In this document: positions 48,331-57,384 of the stretch, piece by piece
Numbering within the stretch: position 1 is the first letter of the stretch
Layout: every line of letters begins with the position of its first letter
Program-made: the position numbers and the translations under genes
Notes under the pieces: generated by a model
Databases searched by the model: none
Told to the model about the DNA's origin: nothing
Seen by the model: only the letters and a program-made list of their open reading frames with translations
Assembly: GCF_018343775.1 (NCBI RefSeq)
Contig: NZ_CP074349.1
Span: 3,648,001-3,712,000, forward strand
Direction of reading: 5' to 3'
Origin: Pseudomonas cichorii
GTDB taxonomy: Bacteria > Pseudomonadota > Gammaproteobacteria > Pseudomonadales > Pseudomonadaceae
DNA length: 64,000 bases

Positions 48331-49722
48331 ATGAAGCCAACCCTCACCTTGCTGACCAGTTGTCTGCTTCTGGCGGCCTGCAACACTTCTGCACCCTCCA
48401 TCGACAGCGGTATCCAGCCACCGCCAAGCTGGGAATTCGCCCAAGGCGCCGCCTTGCAGCGCACTGATGCTCAGTGGTGGCAACAATTCGGCAGCCCGGA
48501 CCTGAACCGCCTGATCGAACAGGCCCGGGTCAACAGCCATGAAGTCGCCGCCGCCATGGCCCGTGTACGTCAGGCTCAGGCAACGGCGACCATCGCCGGA
48601 GCCCCCACGCGCCCTGAGCTCACCTACGACATCCGGGGCGAGCGTAACAAATTCCTGCGCAGCAGCGACCGCAAGGCCAGCCCTTCGGATGACAACAATA
48701 CCGACGCCTTTACCACCAGCCTGACCGCCAGTTACGAAGTGGATTTCTGGGGTGGCGTAGCCGCCGCCCGGGACAGTGCGCTACACCGTTTGAAAGCCAG
48801 CGAGTTCGACAGGGCCACAGTGGAACTGACCCTGCTCAGCAGCGTGGCCGATCGCTACGCGCAAACCCTGTCAGCCAGAGAGCAGAGCCATATCGCCGAG
48901 CTGAACCTGGCCAATGCCCGCAACGTGCTGAGACTGGTGCAGACTCGCTACGACTCGGGCTCCGCCACGGCACTGGAACTGGCTCAGCAGAAGAACCTGG
49001 TTGCGACTCAACAACGTGAACTGCCGCGTATTCAGCAACTGGCCAATGAGCAACAGATCACCCTCGCGGCCCTGCTCGGCCAACCCGTGCAACATCTGCA
49101 ATTGGGCAATCAGGATTTCGAGAACCTGAGCTGGCCACCGATCGGCACAGGGCTGCCCAGCGAACTGCTGACCCGTCGCCCTGACATCGCCAAGGCCGAA
49201 GCCGAGCTGGTCGCCGCCCAGGCCGATGTCACCGTAGCCCGCGCGGCCCTGCTGCCCAAATTGACCCTGAGCGCTACTTTAGGCACGGAAGTGGTCAGGG
49301 CCGAAGACTGGCTGCGAGCGCCCTTCAGCAGTCTGGCTGCCGGCCTGACCGGACCGATTTTCAATAACGGACGCTTGAGTGCAGAGCGCGACAAGGCCAC
49401 GGCCCGTCAGGAAGAACTGCTGGAAACCTATCGCGGCGCGATCATCAACAGCTTCGCCGACGTGGAGAAAGCCCTGAACAGCATCAGCGGCCTCGACCAG
49501 CAAAGGCACTGGCACGACGAAGAACTCAAACAGGCCCAGACCGCATTCCGCATCGCCCAGAGCCGTTACGAGGCCGGCGCGGAGGATTTGCTGACCGTGC
49601 TGGAAACCCAACGCACACTGTATCTGGCCCAGGATGTGAGCGTGCAGCTTCGGCTGTCGAGGGTGCAGGCGAGTATTGCGCTGTACAAGGCCCTGGGTGG
49701 CGGCTGGTCACACCCGCTGTAG
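48331..49722 (+). CDS. opmQ: Outer-membrane efflux channel of the pyoverdine exporter
   Basis: This 463-residue outer-membrane factor (TolC/OprM family) has a lipoprotein signal TLLTSCLLLAAC with lipidated Cys. It has the two OEP repeats: SHEVAAAMARVRQAQATATI, then RRPDIAKAEAELVAAQADVT. It is the exit duct of PvdRT-OpmQ. The ATG at 48331 is used because it begins a proper lipoprotein signal. It is convergent with pvdP, with a palindromic structure between. Confidence 0.93.
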   Translation: MKPTLTLLTSCLLLAACNTSAPSIDSGIQPPPSWEFAQGAALQRTDAQWWQQFGSPDLNRLIEQARVNSHEVAAAMARVRQAQATATIAGAPTRPELTYDIRGERNKFLRSSDRKASPSDDNNTDAFTTSLTASYEVDFWGGVAAARDSALHRLKASEFDRATVELTLLSSVADRYAQTLSAREQSHIAELNLANARNVLRLVQTRYDSGSATALELAQQKNLVATQQRELPRIQQLANEQQITLAALLGQPVQHLQLGNQDFENLSWPPIGTGLPSELLTRRPDIAKAEAELVAAQADVTVARAALLPKLTLSATLGTEVVRAEDWLRAPFSSLAAGLTGPIFNNGRLSAERDKATARQEELLETYRGAIINSFADVEKALNSISGLDQQRHWHDEELKQAQTAFRIAQSRYEAGAEDLLTVLETQRTLYLAQDVSVQLRLSRVQASIALYKALGGGWSHPL

Positions 49723-49734
49723 GAATGCCTTGGC

Positions 49735-49778
49735 CGCGACGGCAGTGTGAACGACGGTGTATTTCCGGCACCGTCGCG
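49735..49778. repeat. Palindrome/REP-like element between opmQ and pvdP
   Basis: CGCGACGG (49735-49742) pairs with CCGTCGCG (49771-49778), and the right arm runs into GCGAGCAAGCTCACTCCC, a common pseudomonad REP-type half-site. It lies between convergent genes and may end both transcripts. Confidence 0.45.
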
Positions 49779-49824
49779 AGCAAGCTCACTCCCCCATGAA
49801 AACCGGCGTCACACTCAAACCGGA

Positions 49825-51468
49825 TTACCCCCCGCCAAACCACTTGTCCGGCAGCAGATTTCTTGCATACCAGGGCCGACGCGGCACGCGGCGCAGGAGG
49901 TTGCCGAGCTTGTCATCGGCAGCAAAAGTAATGCGCAGCGCCAGCTTCATGACCTCCGGGTCCATTTCCATGGTGGTCCCGGCATTCAGGCCCGGTGCGG
50001 TGCTGCATCCATGAGTCTGCGGGCCGAGCCAGGGATCGCTGATTTCAACCCAGCGCCCCGGCGCGAACCATGGCACGCCATTGACCTCAAGACGGCTCAC
50101 TTCTCCCGGATGAAAGCGCTCATGGGCACGGAACCAGTCGTCGATCCGGTCATCGATCCAGCCATGGAACATCCAGAAAACCGGATGCACATGGGAAGAA
50201 AACGGGTCAGCGAGAAAATCGTTTTCCGGCTCGAACCAGCGCGCCGCGAAATCCGCCGAATCACGGGCCATGGGCACCGGCTCGCCATTTGAAGGGTCCC
50301 TCGCAACGGACGCCCAGCGCATGTGCAACCAGTCATGCAGTTCCAGTTCAACCTGGGAACCAAACTGGCCAAGGGTCAGTTTCGACAGAAAGCGCGGGTC
50401 CCTGTATTGGGATTCCCACGCCTGAAAATGCGTGCTGAATGTCTCGTCGCTTTTGATATCGCTGACCAACTGGCTATATTCCGCATCACCATTGGCCTGC
50501 CAGGGCGGTGGCAACGCGCAGCCATCGTGATTATCGAAGTATCGGGCAAAGCCCTGACGGTCCCGCTCAAGCTCCGGCTGCGGCAAAGGGAAGCGCGGCC
50601 AGGAAGGCAGCTCCTGAAACTGCCGGGCCTGGATCAGCATGTGCCGATGCATATAGAAAAAGTCGATGCCCGAGCCATTACGGTCCTTGCGCTCGCCACG
50701 GGCATCGCGCTCCTTGTCTCTCGGGCCTGGCTGCCAGCCGATACCGCGCAGGGCATTGCGTTTTTCTTCGGGCAGGCGATGCCACTTATCGCGGCTGGCA
50801 TGCCAGAGCTGGTGAAACAGGCGATGCTCCTTTGAAACCAGCCAGGCCAGAAACGGAGGCGTCAGCCCGATACGGTCACGGGCTTCGGGAAACACCTGCT
50901 TGGTGGCAATAAAACGATTTTCCAGCTCAGGCAACGCCAGCGGACGATCCAGACGCTCGATGCGCCCACTCAAAGTGCCGCTGCCCGCATTACCGAAGCT
51001 GCCCCAGACTTCATCCAGAACCATGCTGAATTCATAGTCCGGCGCATCGCTTTGCGGGCTGTCATCGAGATGGCCGTCAATGACCCGAAAATACAGCGTC
51101 GAGGCATCGGCAGAACGCAGGTCGCCGATCACCCGAAAGCGCGGTTCAGCATCGCCACGCAGACGCTCAGCGGTGTCGATATAACCCCGCAGGCCACGGC
51201 CACGCGGGGCAATGTCCAGGAACATTTCCAGGCCCTTGAGCGGCGCTCCGGCCAATCCTGCATCACGCCCCTCGAAACGTATATCCCATATCCCGCGCAG
51301 CTTGTCGGCCAGCCGCTGGGTAGCGGTATCGGCCGCAGCGGCAGTCGCTTCCCCCGGTGTAACGGGCTCTTCGACGCGCGTGAGTTCGCGGTGTGCGTAA
51401 TAAGCAGCCGGTACCGCAGCACCGGTGAGCGCCAGGCCCGCTATAAACCCTCGTCGAGAAATCGTCAT
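49825..51468 (-). CDS. pvdP: Periplasmic tyrosinase for pyoverdine chromophore formation
   Basis: This 547-residue protein has a twin-arginine signal (TISRRGFIAGLALTGAAVPA). The copper-site histidines characteristic of tyrosinases are visible in FFYMHRHMLIQARQF and in SSHVHPVFWMFHGWIDDRID. PvdP oxidises the D-tyrosine/diaminobutyrate part of ferribactin to dihydropyoverdine. The ATG at 51468 gives the Tat signal at the N terminus; a longer frame adds 17 residues that cover the PvdS box region. It is transcribed opposite to pvdM from a shared 180-bp region. Confidence 0.94.
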   Translation of the reverse strand: MTISRRGFIAGLALTGAAVPAAYYAHRELTRVEEPVTPGEATAAAADTATQRLADKLRGIWDIRFEGRDAGLAGAPLKGLEMFLDIAPRGRGLRGYIDTAERLRGDAEPRFRVIGDLRSADASTLYFRVIDGHLDDSPQSDAPDYEFSMVLDEVWGSFGNAGSGTLSGRIERLDRPLALPELENRFIATKQVFPEARDRIGLTPPFLAWLVSKEHRLFHQLWHASRDKWHRLPEEKRNALRGIGWQPGPRDKERDARGERKDRNGSGIDFFYMHRHMLIQARQFQELPSWPRFPLPQPELERDRQGFARYFDNHDGCALPPPWQANGDAEYSQLVSDIKSDETFSTHFQAWESQYRDPRFLSKLTLGQFGSQVELELHDWLHMRWASVARDPSNGEPVPMARDSADFAARWFEPENDFLADPFSSHVHPVFWMFHGWIDDRIDDWFRAHERFHPGEVSRLEVNGVPWFAPGRWVEISDPWLGPQTHGCSTAPGLNAGTTMEMDPEVMKLALRITFAADDKLGNLLRRVPRRPWYARNLLPDKWFGGG

Positions 51469-51511
51469 TGCACTACCTGTTGCCCCAAAACGGCGTTTAT
51501 CCCAGCTAGGA

Positions 51512-51535
51512 CGTAACATCGATGCAGAAATTTAG
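51512..51535 (-). promoter_or_regulatory. PvdS promoter of pvdP
   Basis: Minus strand: TAAAT (51531-51535), 16 bases, CGT (51512-51514), 43 bp upstream of the pvdP start codon. Confidence 0.85.
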
Positions 51536-51562
51536 GGCAAGGACCGCGAACGGCATCCGCGT

Positions 51563-51586
51563 TAAATTTTTCCGCCATCCGCTCGT
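51563..51586 (+). promoter_or_regulatory. PvdS promoter of pvdMNO
   Basis: Plus strand: TAAAT (51563-51567), 16 bases, CGT (51584-51586), about 63 bp before the pvdM start. It lies 28 bp from the opposite-facing pvdP box. Confidence 0.85.
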
Positions 51587-51649
51587 TCTCCCCAGATAGC
51601 AAAGGCCCTTGTGCCTGCTTCTGAACGGCGAACCGGAATAGAGATGGCA

Positions 51650-52993
51650 ATGACAAAACCGCGTTGGAAAAAGGCTCTTTTCATTGGCCTGCCCCTGGCT
51701 CTGGCAATCAGTGCCGGTGCAGGCTGGCTGGCCTGGAATTACTGGTCGCCATCGGGTTACCCGGTCAAGGTGATGAAACAGGCCGAAGAGCTGCAGGAAC
51801 GGATCATTTCCTTCGACAGCCACATCACTGTGCCCCTGAAGTTCGGCAGCGAACGCAACGAAGCGGACAAGGACGGCTCCGGGCAATTCGATCTGGTGAA
51901 GACCGCTCGCGGACGCTTGTCGGGTGCGGCACTGACGGTGTTCGGCTGGCCGGAAATCTGGAACGGCCCCAATGCCCCCCACCGTCCGACACCGGGCTTT
52001 GTGGATGAAGCGCGGCATCAACAGGAAGTGCGCTACAAGATCATCACCGGCATGGTCCGCGACTTCCCCAACCAGGTAGGCATCGCCTACACCCCGGATG
52101 ACATGCGCCGCCTGCACGGTGAAGGCAAGTTCGCGATTTTCATCAGCATGCTCAACGCCTATCCACTGGGCAACGACATCAACCTGCTGGACCAGTGGAC
52201 TGCACGCGGCATGCGCATGTTCGGCTTCAGTTATGTGGGCAACAACAGTTGGGCCGACTCCTCAAGGCCCCTGCCGTTCTTCAATGATTCCCAGGACCCG
52301 CTGGGCGGCCTGTCCGATATCGGCAAGCAGGCTGTGCACCGTCTGAACGATCTGGGCGTGATCATCGACGTGTCGCAGATGTCGACCAAGGGCCTGGAAC
52401 AGGTCAGCCAGCTGAGCCGCACACCCATCGTCGCTTCGCATTCCGCACCGCGGGCGCTGGTGGACATCCCCCGCAACCTGAGCGACGAAGAACTGCAGAT
52501 CATCAAACGGAGCGGCGGCGTGGTGCAGGTCGTGGCGTTCCCCGCCTACCTGAAACCCTTGACCCAGAAGACCCAGGACAAGCTCAACAAGCTGCGCAAG
52601 GACTTTGACCTGCCGCCGCTGCCGAACCTGGCCATGGCCCTGATGCCCGGCGACGCCATCATTACTGTCTGGCCCGAGCAACGCTTCGGCGCTTACGCCA
52701 GCAAGCTGTACGCCATCCTCGAAGAGGAGCCCAAGGCCACCGTCAAGGACTTCGTCAATGCCATCGATTACACGGTGAAGAAGATCGGCATCGATCATGT
52801 GGGCATCAGCTCCGACTTCAACGATGGCGGCGGCGTGGACGGCTTCAAGGATGTCAGCGAAATCCGCAACGTGACTGCCGAACTGATCGAGCGCGGCTAT
52901 GCCGAGGCTGACATTGCCAAGCTCTGGGGCGGCAACTTCCTGCGGGTCTGGGAACAGGTGCAGAAATCGGCAAGACCGGTGGCCAGCCAATGA
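51650..52993 (+). CDS. pvdM: Periplasmic dipeptidase-like pyoverdine maturation protein
   Basis: This protein of about 447 residues has an N-terminal membrane segment (KKALFIGLPLALAISAGAGW), then a renal-dipeptidase (M19) fold with SFDSHITVPLKF in place of the usual metal HxD. IIDVSQMSTKGLEQV, PIVASHSAPRALVD and DHVGISSDFNDGGG follow. PvdM is needed in the periplasm for oxidation of ferribactin. I use the ATG at 51650 (MTKPRWKK); an ATG two codons earlier (51644) is equally possible. The 5' part of the operon pvdMNO lies 43 bp upstream of pvdN. Confidence 0.93.
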   Translation: MTKPRWKKALFIGLPLALAISAGAGWLAWNYWSPSGYPVKVMKQAEELQERIISFDSHITVPLKFGSERNEADKDGSGQFDLVKTARGRLSGAALTVFGWPEIWNGPNAPHRPTPGFVDEARHQQEVRYKIITGMVRDFPNQVGIAYTPDDMRRLHGEGKFAIFISMLNAYPLGNDINLLDQWTARGMRMFGFSYVGNNSWADSSRPLPFFNDSQDPLGGLSDIGKQAVHRLNDLGVIIDVSQMSTKGLEQVSQLSRTPIVASHSAPRALVDIPRNLSDEELQIIKRSGGVVQVVAFPAYLKPLTQKTQDKLNKLRKDFDLPPLPNLAMALMPGDAIITVWPEQRFGAYASKLYAILEEEPKATVKDFVNAIDYTVKKIGIDHVGISSDFNDGGGVDGFKDVSEIRNVTAELIERGYAEADIAKLWGGNFLRVWEQVQKSARPVASQ

Positions 52994-53035
52994 ACCTCTT
53001 GCACTTGAACATCGACATTCCAGGTATGGCCGCTC

Positions 53036-54319
53036 ATGACTGACCGCAGAACCTTTCTCAAACAGGCCGGCCTGCTCGCCGCCGCCCTGCCCATGGGCGC
53101 CAGCCTCGTACCTTCGGCCATGGCCGCCAGCACCACCGGACAGGCACCGAAAGACAAATGGAACACCTTGCGCGGACTGTTCGATCAGGATCCGGATTAC
53201 ATCCATTTCGCCAACTTCCTGATCACCTCGCACCCAAGACCGGTGCGCGAGGCCATCGAGCAGCACCGGGCCAATATCGACCGCAACCCTGGCCTGGCCA
53301 TGGACTGGGACCTGAAGGAAATCGCCCGCCGCGAAGACGCGGTGCGCGAATGGGCGGGCAAGTATTTCAATGCCAAACCCGGCCAGATCGCCCTGACTGG
53401 CAGCACGACGGAAGGTCTGGCGATTATCTATGGCGGCATTCATGTACGGCCGGATCAGGAAATCCTCACCACCGAGCATGAACACTTCTGCACCCGCAAT
53501 ATCCTGAACTCACGTCACAAAAGAGAAGGCACCCAGGTTCGCAAGATCCGCCTGTTCAAGGATTCCACCACGGTTTCGAGCGACGAGATCATCGGCAATA
53601 TCGCCCGCAGCATCCGCCCCGAAACCCGCGTACTGGGCATGACCTGGGTGCAATCGGGCAGCGGCGTGAAACTGCCCGTTGGCGAGATCGGCGCGCTGGT
53701 TCAGGAACAGAACCGCAACCGTGACGAGAAGGATCGCATTCTGTACGTGATCGATGGCGTTCACGGCTTCGGCGTCGAAGATGTGGATTTCCCGAGCATG
53801 AACTGCGACTTCTTCGTCGCCGGGACCCACAAATGGATGTTCGGCCCACGAGGCACCGGCATCATCTGCGCCCGCTCGGAGCAATTGAAGGATGTCACCC
53901 CGCTGATCCCGAGTTTTTCCGAAGCCATCAACTTCGGCACCATCATGACGCCTGGCGGCTATCACTCCTTCGAGTACCGCTGGGCAGCAGACAAAGCCTT
54001 TGAACTGCACCTGCAACTGGGCAAAGCCGATGTCCAGGCACGCATTCATCAGCTCAACACCTACATCAAGCAACGCCTGAAAGAACAGCCGGGCATCGAG
54101 CTGGTCACGCCCATGGCACCCGAACTGTCGTCGGGTTTCAGCTTCTTCAGGGTCAAGGACCGCAATAGCGACGACGTGGCCGCCTGGTTGATGAAAAACC
54201 GGATAGTGGTGGATGCCGTGGATCGCGATATCGGCCCCGTCGTGCGCACCGCTCCGGGCCTGCTCAACAACGAGGCCGAGATAGACCGCTTCCTGGCCGT
54301 CCTCGGTCAGCGTCCATGA
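53036..54319 (+). CDS. pvdN: PLP-dependent periplasmic pyoverdine side-chain enzyme
   Basis: This 427-residue protein has a twin-arginine signal (TDRRTFLKQAGLLAAALPMG). It is a fold-type I PLP protein of the cysteine-desulfurase class, with the cofactor lysine at K266 in AGTHKWMFGPRGTG and VIDGVHGFGVEDVD upstream. PvdN converts the glutamate side chain of the pyoverdine acyl group to succinamide-type forms in the periplasm. It is followed by pvdO after 40 bp. Confidence 0.95.
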   Translation: MTDRRTFLKQAGLLAAALPMGASLVPSAMAASTTGQAPKDKWNTLRGLFDQDPDYIHFANFLITSHPRPVREAIEQHRANIDRNPGLAMDWDLKEIARREDAVREWAGKYFNAKPGQIALTGSTTEGLAIIYGGIHVRPDQEILTTEHEHFCTRNILNSRHKREGTQVRKIRLFKDSTTVSSDEIIGNIARSIRPETRVLGMTWVQSGSGVKLPVGEIGALVQEQNRNRDEKDRILYVIDGVHGFGVEDVDFPSMNCDFFVAGTHKWMFGPRGTGIICARSEQLKDVTPLIPSFSEAINFGTIMTPGGYHSFEYRWAADKAFELHLQLGKADVQARIHQLNTYIKQRLKEQPGIELVTPMAPELSSGFSFFRVKDRNSDDVAAWLMKNRIVVDAVDRDIGPVVRTAPGLLNNEAEIDRFLAVLGQRP

Positions 54320-54359
54320 CGCATTCCCCCGTTTTCAGTTTTCTGCCTTGAGGCCCGTT

Positions 54360-55220
54360 ATGAACAAGATGCTGCCCACCCTGTCCCTCACCGCCCTGCT
54401 GGGTGCGCTGTTGCCCGCAGCCGCCATGGCCGCCACGCCCGAACCGGGCAAGGTGTTCAAGGACTGCAAGGACTGTCCGGAAATGGTCGTGCTGCCTGCC
54501 GGGACCTTCACCATGGGCGCGCCCGAATCCGAACTCGGTCGCCAGCCCGACGAAGGCCCGCTGCATGAAGTGACCTTCGCCAAGCCCTTCGCCATCAGCC
54601 AGTTTCAGGTCCTGAGCGGCGAGTGGAAGGCCTATATCAAAAGCACCGGCTACAAGATGCCCGATGGCGATACCCGTCCGGGCCGCGAGTGCAAGGCCGG
54701 CCAGCCACGCTATCCACTGACCGACCGCCAGCCTGCGGTGTGCATGGACTGGAATGAAGCCAAGGCCTACGCCGCCTGGCTCTCGAAGAAGACCGGCAAA
54801 TCCTACCGACTGGTCAGCGAGGCCGAGCGCGAGTATGCAGCCCGTGGCGGCAGCACCGGGCCGTTCCCCTTCCCTATGGATGAAGGCAAGCAATACAGCA
54901 TCGCAAAACATGCCAATACCTATGGCCCGGAAGATGGTTTCAGCGTCACGGCCCCGGCCGGCAGCTACAGCCCCAATGACTTCGGCATCTATGACGCCCA
55001 CGGCAATGTCTACGAATGGACCGCCGATTGCGAAACCAGCAACTACAACGGCGCGCCTACCGATGGCAGTGCCTGGCTGGCCGGCGATTGCAGCTGGAAG
55101 ATGATTCGCGGCAACGACTGGACCGAAGCGCCGATCTTCTCCCGCTCCGGCAACCGCAACAGCCGCAAGCCCGATGTGCGCGGCGACTGGCTGGGCTTTC
55201 GGGTCGTCCGGGAACTCTGA
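54360..55220 (+). CDS. pvdO: Periplasmic pyoverdine maturation protein (SUMF1/formylglycine-generating-enzyme fold)
   Basis: This 286-residue protein has a signal peptide (TLSLTALLGALLPAAAMAA). The body has the FGE-sulfatase pattern: MVVLPAGTFTMGAPESELGR, WNEAKAYAAWLSKKTGKSYR, LVSEAEREYAARGG, DAHGNVYEWTADC and WLGFRVVREL at the C terminus. PvdO catalyses the last oxidation of the chromophore (dihydropyoverdine to pyoverdine). It ends 192 bp before pvdE. Confidence 0.94.
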   Translation: MNKMLPTLSLTALLGALLPAAAMAATPEPGKVFKDCKDCPEMVVLPAGTFTMGAPESELGRQPDEGPLHEVTFAKPFAISQFQVLSGEWKAYIKSTGYKMPDGDTRPGRECKAGQPRYPLTDRQPAVCMDWNEAKAYAAWLSKKTGKSYRLVSEAEREYAARGGSTGPFPFPMDEGKQYSIAKHANTYGPEDGFSVTAPAGSYSPNDFGIYDAHGNVYEWTADCETSNYNGAPTDGSAWLAGDCSWKMIRGNDWTEAPIFSRSGNRNSRKPDVRGDWLGFRVVREL

Positions 55221-55234
55221 CGCTTTCACAACGC

Positions 55235-55380
55235 AATGCCGATCAGACAAGGTCAATGTGTGGGAGGCAGCTTGCTGGCGACTTCAGCGTACAGACGCAG
55301 AATATCTGCCAGTTTTCAGGCCTTTTTCGCCAGCAAGCTGCCTCCCACAGGTTTTGTGTACACCTTTACTGATCGGCATT
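55235..55380. repeat. Nested palindromic repeat between pvdO and pvdE
   Basis: The outer arms AATGCCGATCAG (55235-55246) and CTGATCGGCATT (55369-55380) are perfect 12-bp inverted repeats. Inside is a REP pair, TGTGGGAGGCAGCTTGCTGG and its complement CCAGCAAGCTGCCTCCCACA (within 55259-55349). The REP half is a common pseudomonad type. The outer repeat makes the element look like a compact mobile repeat. It fills most of the 192-bp spacer. Confidence 0.7.
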
Positions 55381-55412
55381 ACCGCTACAACGGACAATAA
55401 CGAGACAAGAGC

Positions 55413-57077
55413 ATGACGCCCAAATCAGAAAGCCTCGCCCGGGAAACCCTGAGGATCCTCAAGCCATTCTGGTGGCTGGTGGCTCTCTCGACGGTGCTGG
55501 GGGTGGTCAGCGGCCTGAGCGTGACCGCCCTGCTGGCCACCATCAACAACGCGATGAACATGGCAGGCGGACCAGACACTCACACCGCCCTGCTGTTCGC
55601 CGGTCTGTGCGTGCTGACCCTGGCCTGCTCCACCGTCTCGAACCTGTCGACCAACTATGTCGGCCAGCGCGTGGTCGCCAACCTGCGTCGTGAACTGGCC
55701 GCCAAGGTGCTGGTCGCGCCCATCGAGCAACTGGAGCGTTATCGTTCGCATCGCCTGATTCCGGTGCTGCTCAATGACGTGAACACCCTCAGCACCTTCG
55801 CGCTGTCCATTGCGCCGATGGTGATTTCGTTCACCGTCACCCTGGGCTGCCTGACGTATCTGGCCCTGCTGTCCTGGCAGATACTGGCGCTGACGGTCCT
55901 GACCGTGGTGCTGGGCACCGGCGCGCAGTATCTGGCTCATCATTTCGGCACCCGTAGCATCATCGCGGCGCGCAATGGCGAAGACGAGCTGCAAAAGCAC
56001 TATCAGGCCCTGTCGGCCGGTGCCAAGGAACTGCGCATCCAGCGCAAGCGCCGCCAGCACATGCTCGACGAGCAGATCCATGGTGCCACCGAGCGCATCT
56101 GCCGCTCCAACGTGCGTGCCGCCAACATTTTCGTCAGCGCAGAAACCTTCGGCTCGATGCTGTTCTTCGCGGTCATCGGCATCGCCATTGCCTTTCAGGC
56201 GCTGTGGCCGAGTACCGAAAAGACCGTGCTGGGCGGTTTCGTGCTGGTCATGCTGTATATGAAAGGCCCGCTGGAGCGCCTGATCACCGCCCTGCCCGGT
56301 ATCAGTCGCGCACAGATCGCCATGCGCCGGATCGCCGAACTGTCGTGGAAGTTCTCCAGCCCCGAGCCGCACCTGCTGGTCAGTGATCGTCCCAACACCC
56401 TGGCAAACATGCAGACCCTGGAACTGCATCAGTTGCGCTATGACTATCCGCCGGTGGAAGGCAGCGAACCCTTCCACCTCGGCCCGGTCAACCTGCGGAT
56501 CAAACAGGGCGATATCGTGTTTATCGTTGGCGAAAACGGCTGTGGCAAGACCACACTGATCAAGCTGCTGCTGGGCCTTTACACCCCACGACAAGGGGAA
56601 ATCCGGCTCAACGGCAAGGCAGTCACGCCAGAAGAGCTGGACGACTATCGCCAGCTGTTCACCACCATCTTTGCCGACTACCACCTGTTCGACGAGCCGC
56701 TGCAAGGCGAAGCCCGACTGCCTGCCGATGCGGGCAAGTACCTGGAGCGCCTGGATATTGCCCACAAGGTCAGCATTCGCGATGGCGCGTTCACCACCAC
56801 CGACCTGTCCACTGGTCAACGCAAGCGTCTGGCCCTGATCAATGCCTGGCTGGACGAGCGTCAGGTGTTGGTGTTCGACGAATGGGCTGCCGATCAGGAC
56901 CCGGCTTTCCGCCGCGTGTTCTACACCGAGCTGTTGCCCGAACTCAAACAGCAGGGCAAGACCATCATCGTCATCTCCCACGATGACCGGTATTTCCCGA
57001 TTGCCGATCAACTGGTGCGCATGCAGGCCGGCAGGATCGAGGTGGAGCAGGTGCAAGCCCAACCGGTATCTGCCTGA
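55413..57077 (+). CDS. pvdE: Inner-membrane ABC transporter for ferribactin
   Basis: This 554-residue half transporter has a fused membrane domain and ATPase. Residues about 15-300 form the exporter membrane domain with six helices (KPFWWLVALSTVLGVVSGLS). The ATPase part has Walker A VGENGCGKTTLIKLLLG, the signature LSTGQRKRLALINAWL and Walker B VLVFDEWAADQDPAF. The variant Walker B DEWAADQ is typical of cyclic-peptide/PvdE exporters. It moves the ferribactin precursor to the periplasm. No PvdS box was found directly upstream, so it may rely on pvdMNO read-through. Confidence 0.93.
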   Translation: MTPKSESLARETLRILKPFWWLVALSTVLGVVSGLSVTALLATINNAMNMAGGPDTHTALLFAGLCVLTLACSTVSNLSTNYVGQRVVANLRRELAAKVLVAPIEQLERYRSHRLIPVLLNDVNTLSTFALSIAPMVISFTVTLGCLTYLALLSWQILALTVLTVVLGTGAQYLAHHFGTRSIIAARNGEDELQKHYQALSAGAKELRIQRKRRQHMLDEQIHGATERICRSNVRAANIFVSAETFGSMLFFAVIGIAIAFQALWPSTEKTVLGGFVLVMLYMKGPLERLITALPGISRAQIAMRRIAELSWKFSSPEPHLLVSDRPNTLANMQTLELHQLRYDYPPVEGSEPFHLGPVNLRIKQGDIVFIVGENGCGKTTLIKLLLGLYTPRQGEIRLNGKAVTPEELDDYRQLFTTIFADYHLFDEPLQGEARLPADAGKYLERLDIAHKVSIRDGAFTTTDLSTGQRKRLALINAWLDERQVLVFDEWAADQDPAFRRVFYTELLPELKQQGKTIIVISHDDRYFPIADQLVRMQAGRIEVEQVQAQPVSA

Positions 57078-57100
57078 ATACAGCCTGTTATCAATGCCCG

Positions 57101-57138
57101 AGCCCCGCCCGGTTGATACCGCGAGCGGGGCTTCTTTT
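57101..57138 (+). terminator. Intrinsic terminator of pvdE
   Basis: AGCCCCGC (57101-57108) and GCGGGGCT (57125-57132) form an 8-bp stem with a 16-base loop followed by TCTTTTT. Confidence 0.7.
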
Positions 57139-57213
57139 TGCCCATGAGTCAGCCTCCTCCTCACGCCCGATAGCCTTGCGCCATCTTTTTTCGGGCACAT
57201 GTGAAAAATTCAT

Positions 57214-57237
57214 TAAATAACTGAGAGCCATTTTCGT
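57214..57237 (+). promoter_or_regulatory. PvdS-type promoter of the first FpvA receptor
   Basis: TAAAT (57214-57218), 16 bases, CGT (57235-57237), 147 bp before the receptor start in a 307-bp spacer. The FpvI sigma factor, which controls fpvA in P. aeruginosa, recognises a similar promoter, so either could act here. Confidence 0.8.
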
Positions 57238-57384
57238 TCTCTTTAACAGCACACCTGCGCGGGCATCTGCCGTCAGCCTGGCTCCCAGTAAAAGTCGAGC
57301 AGCATCTGTCCGGACTCAGCATCCGGACAGGCCTGAACGACGCTCTTTATCTCCTTGCCAATACCAACTAGAAAGAGCCACTTC

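Noticed and set aside
55221..55412. A hidden PvdS box directly upstream of pvdE
   Set aside because: No TAAAT with CGT 16 bases downstream occurs on the plus strand of this spacer.
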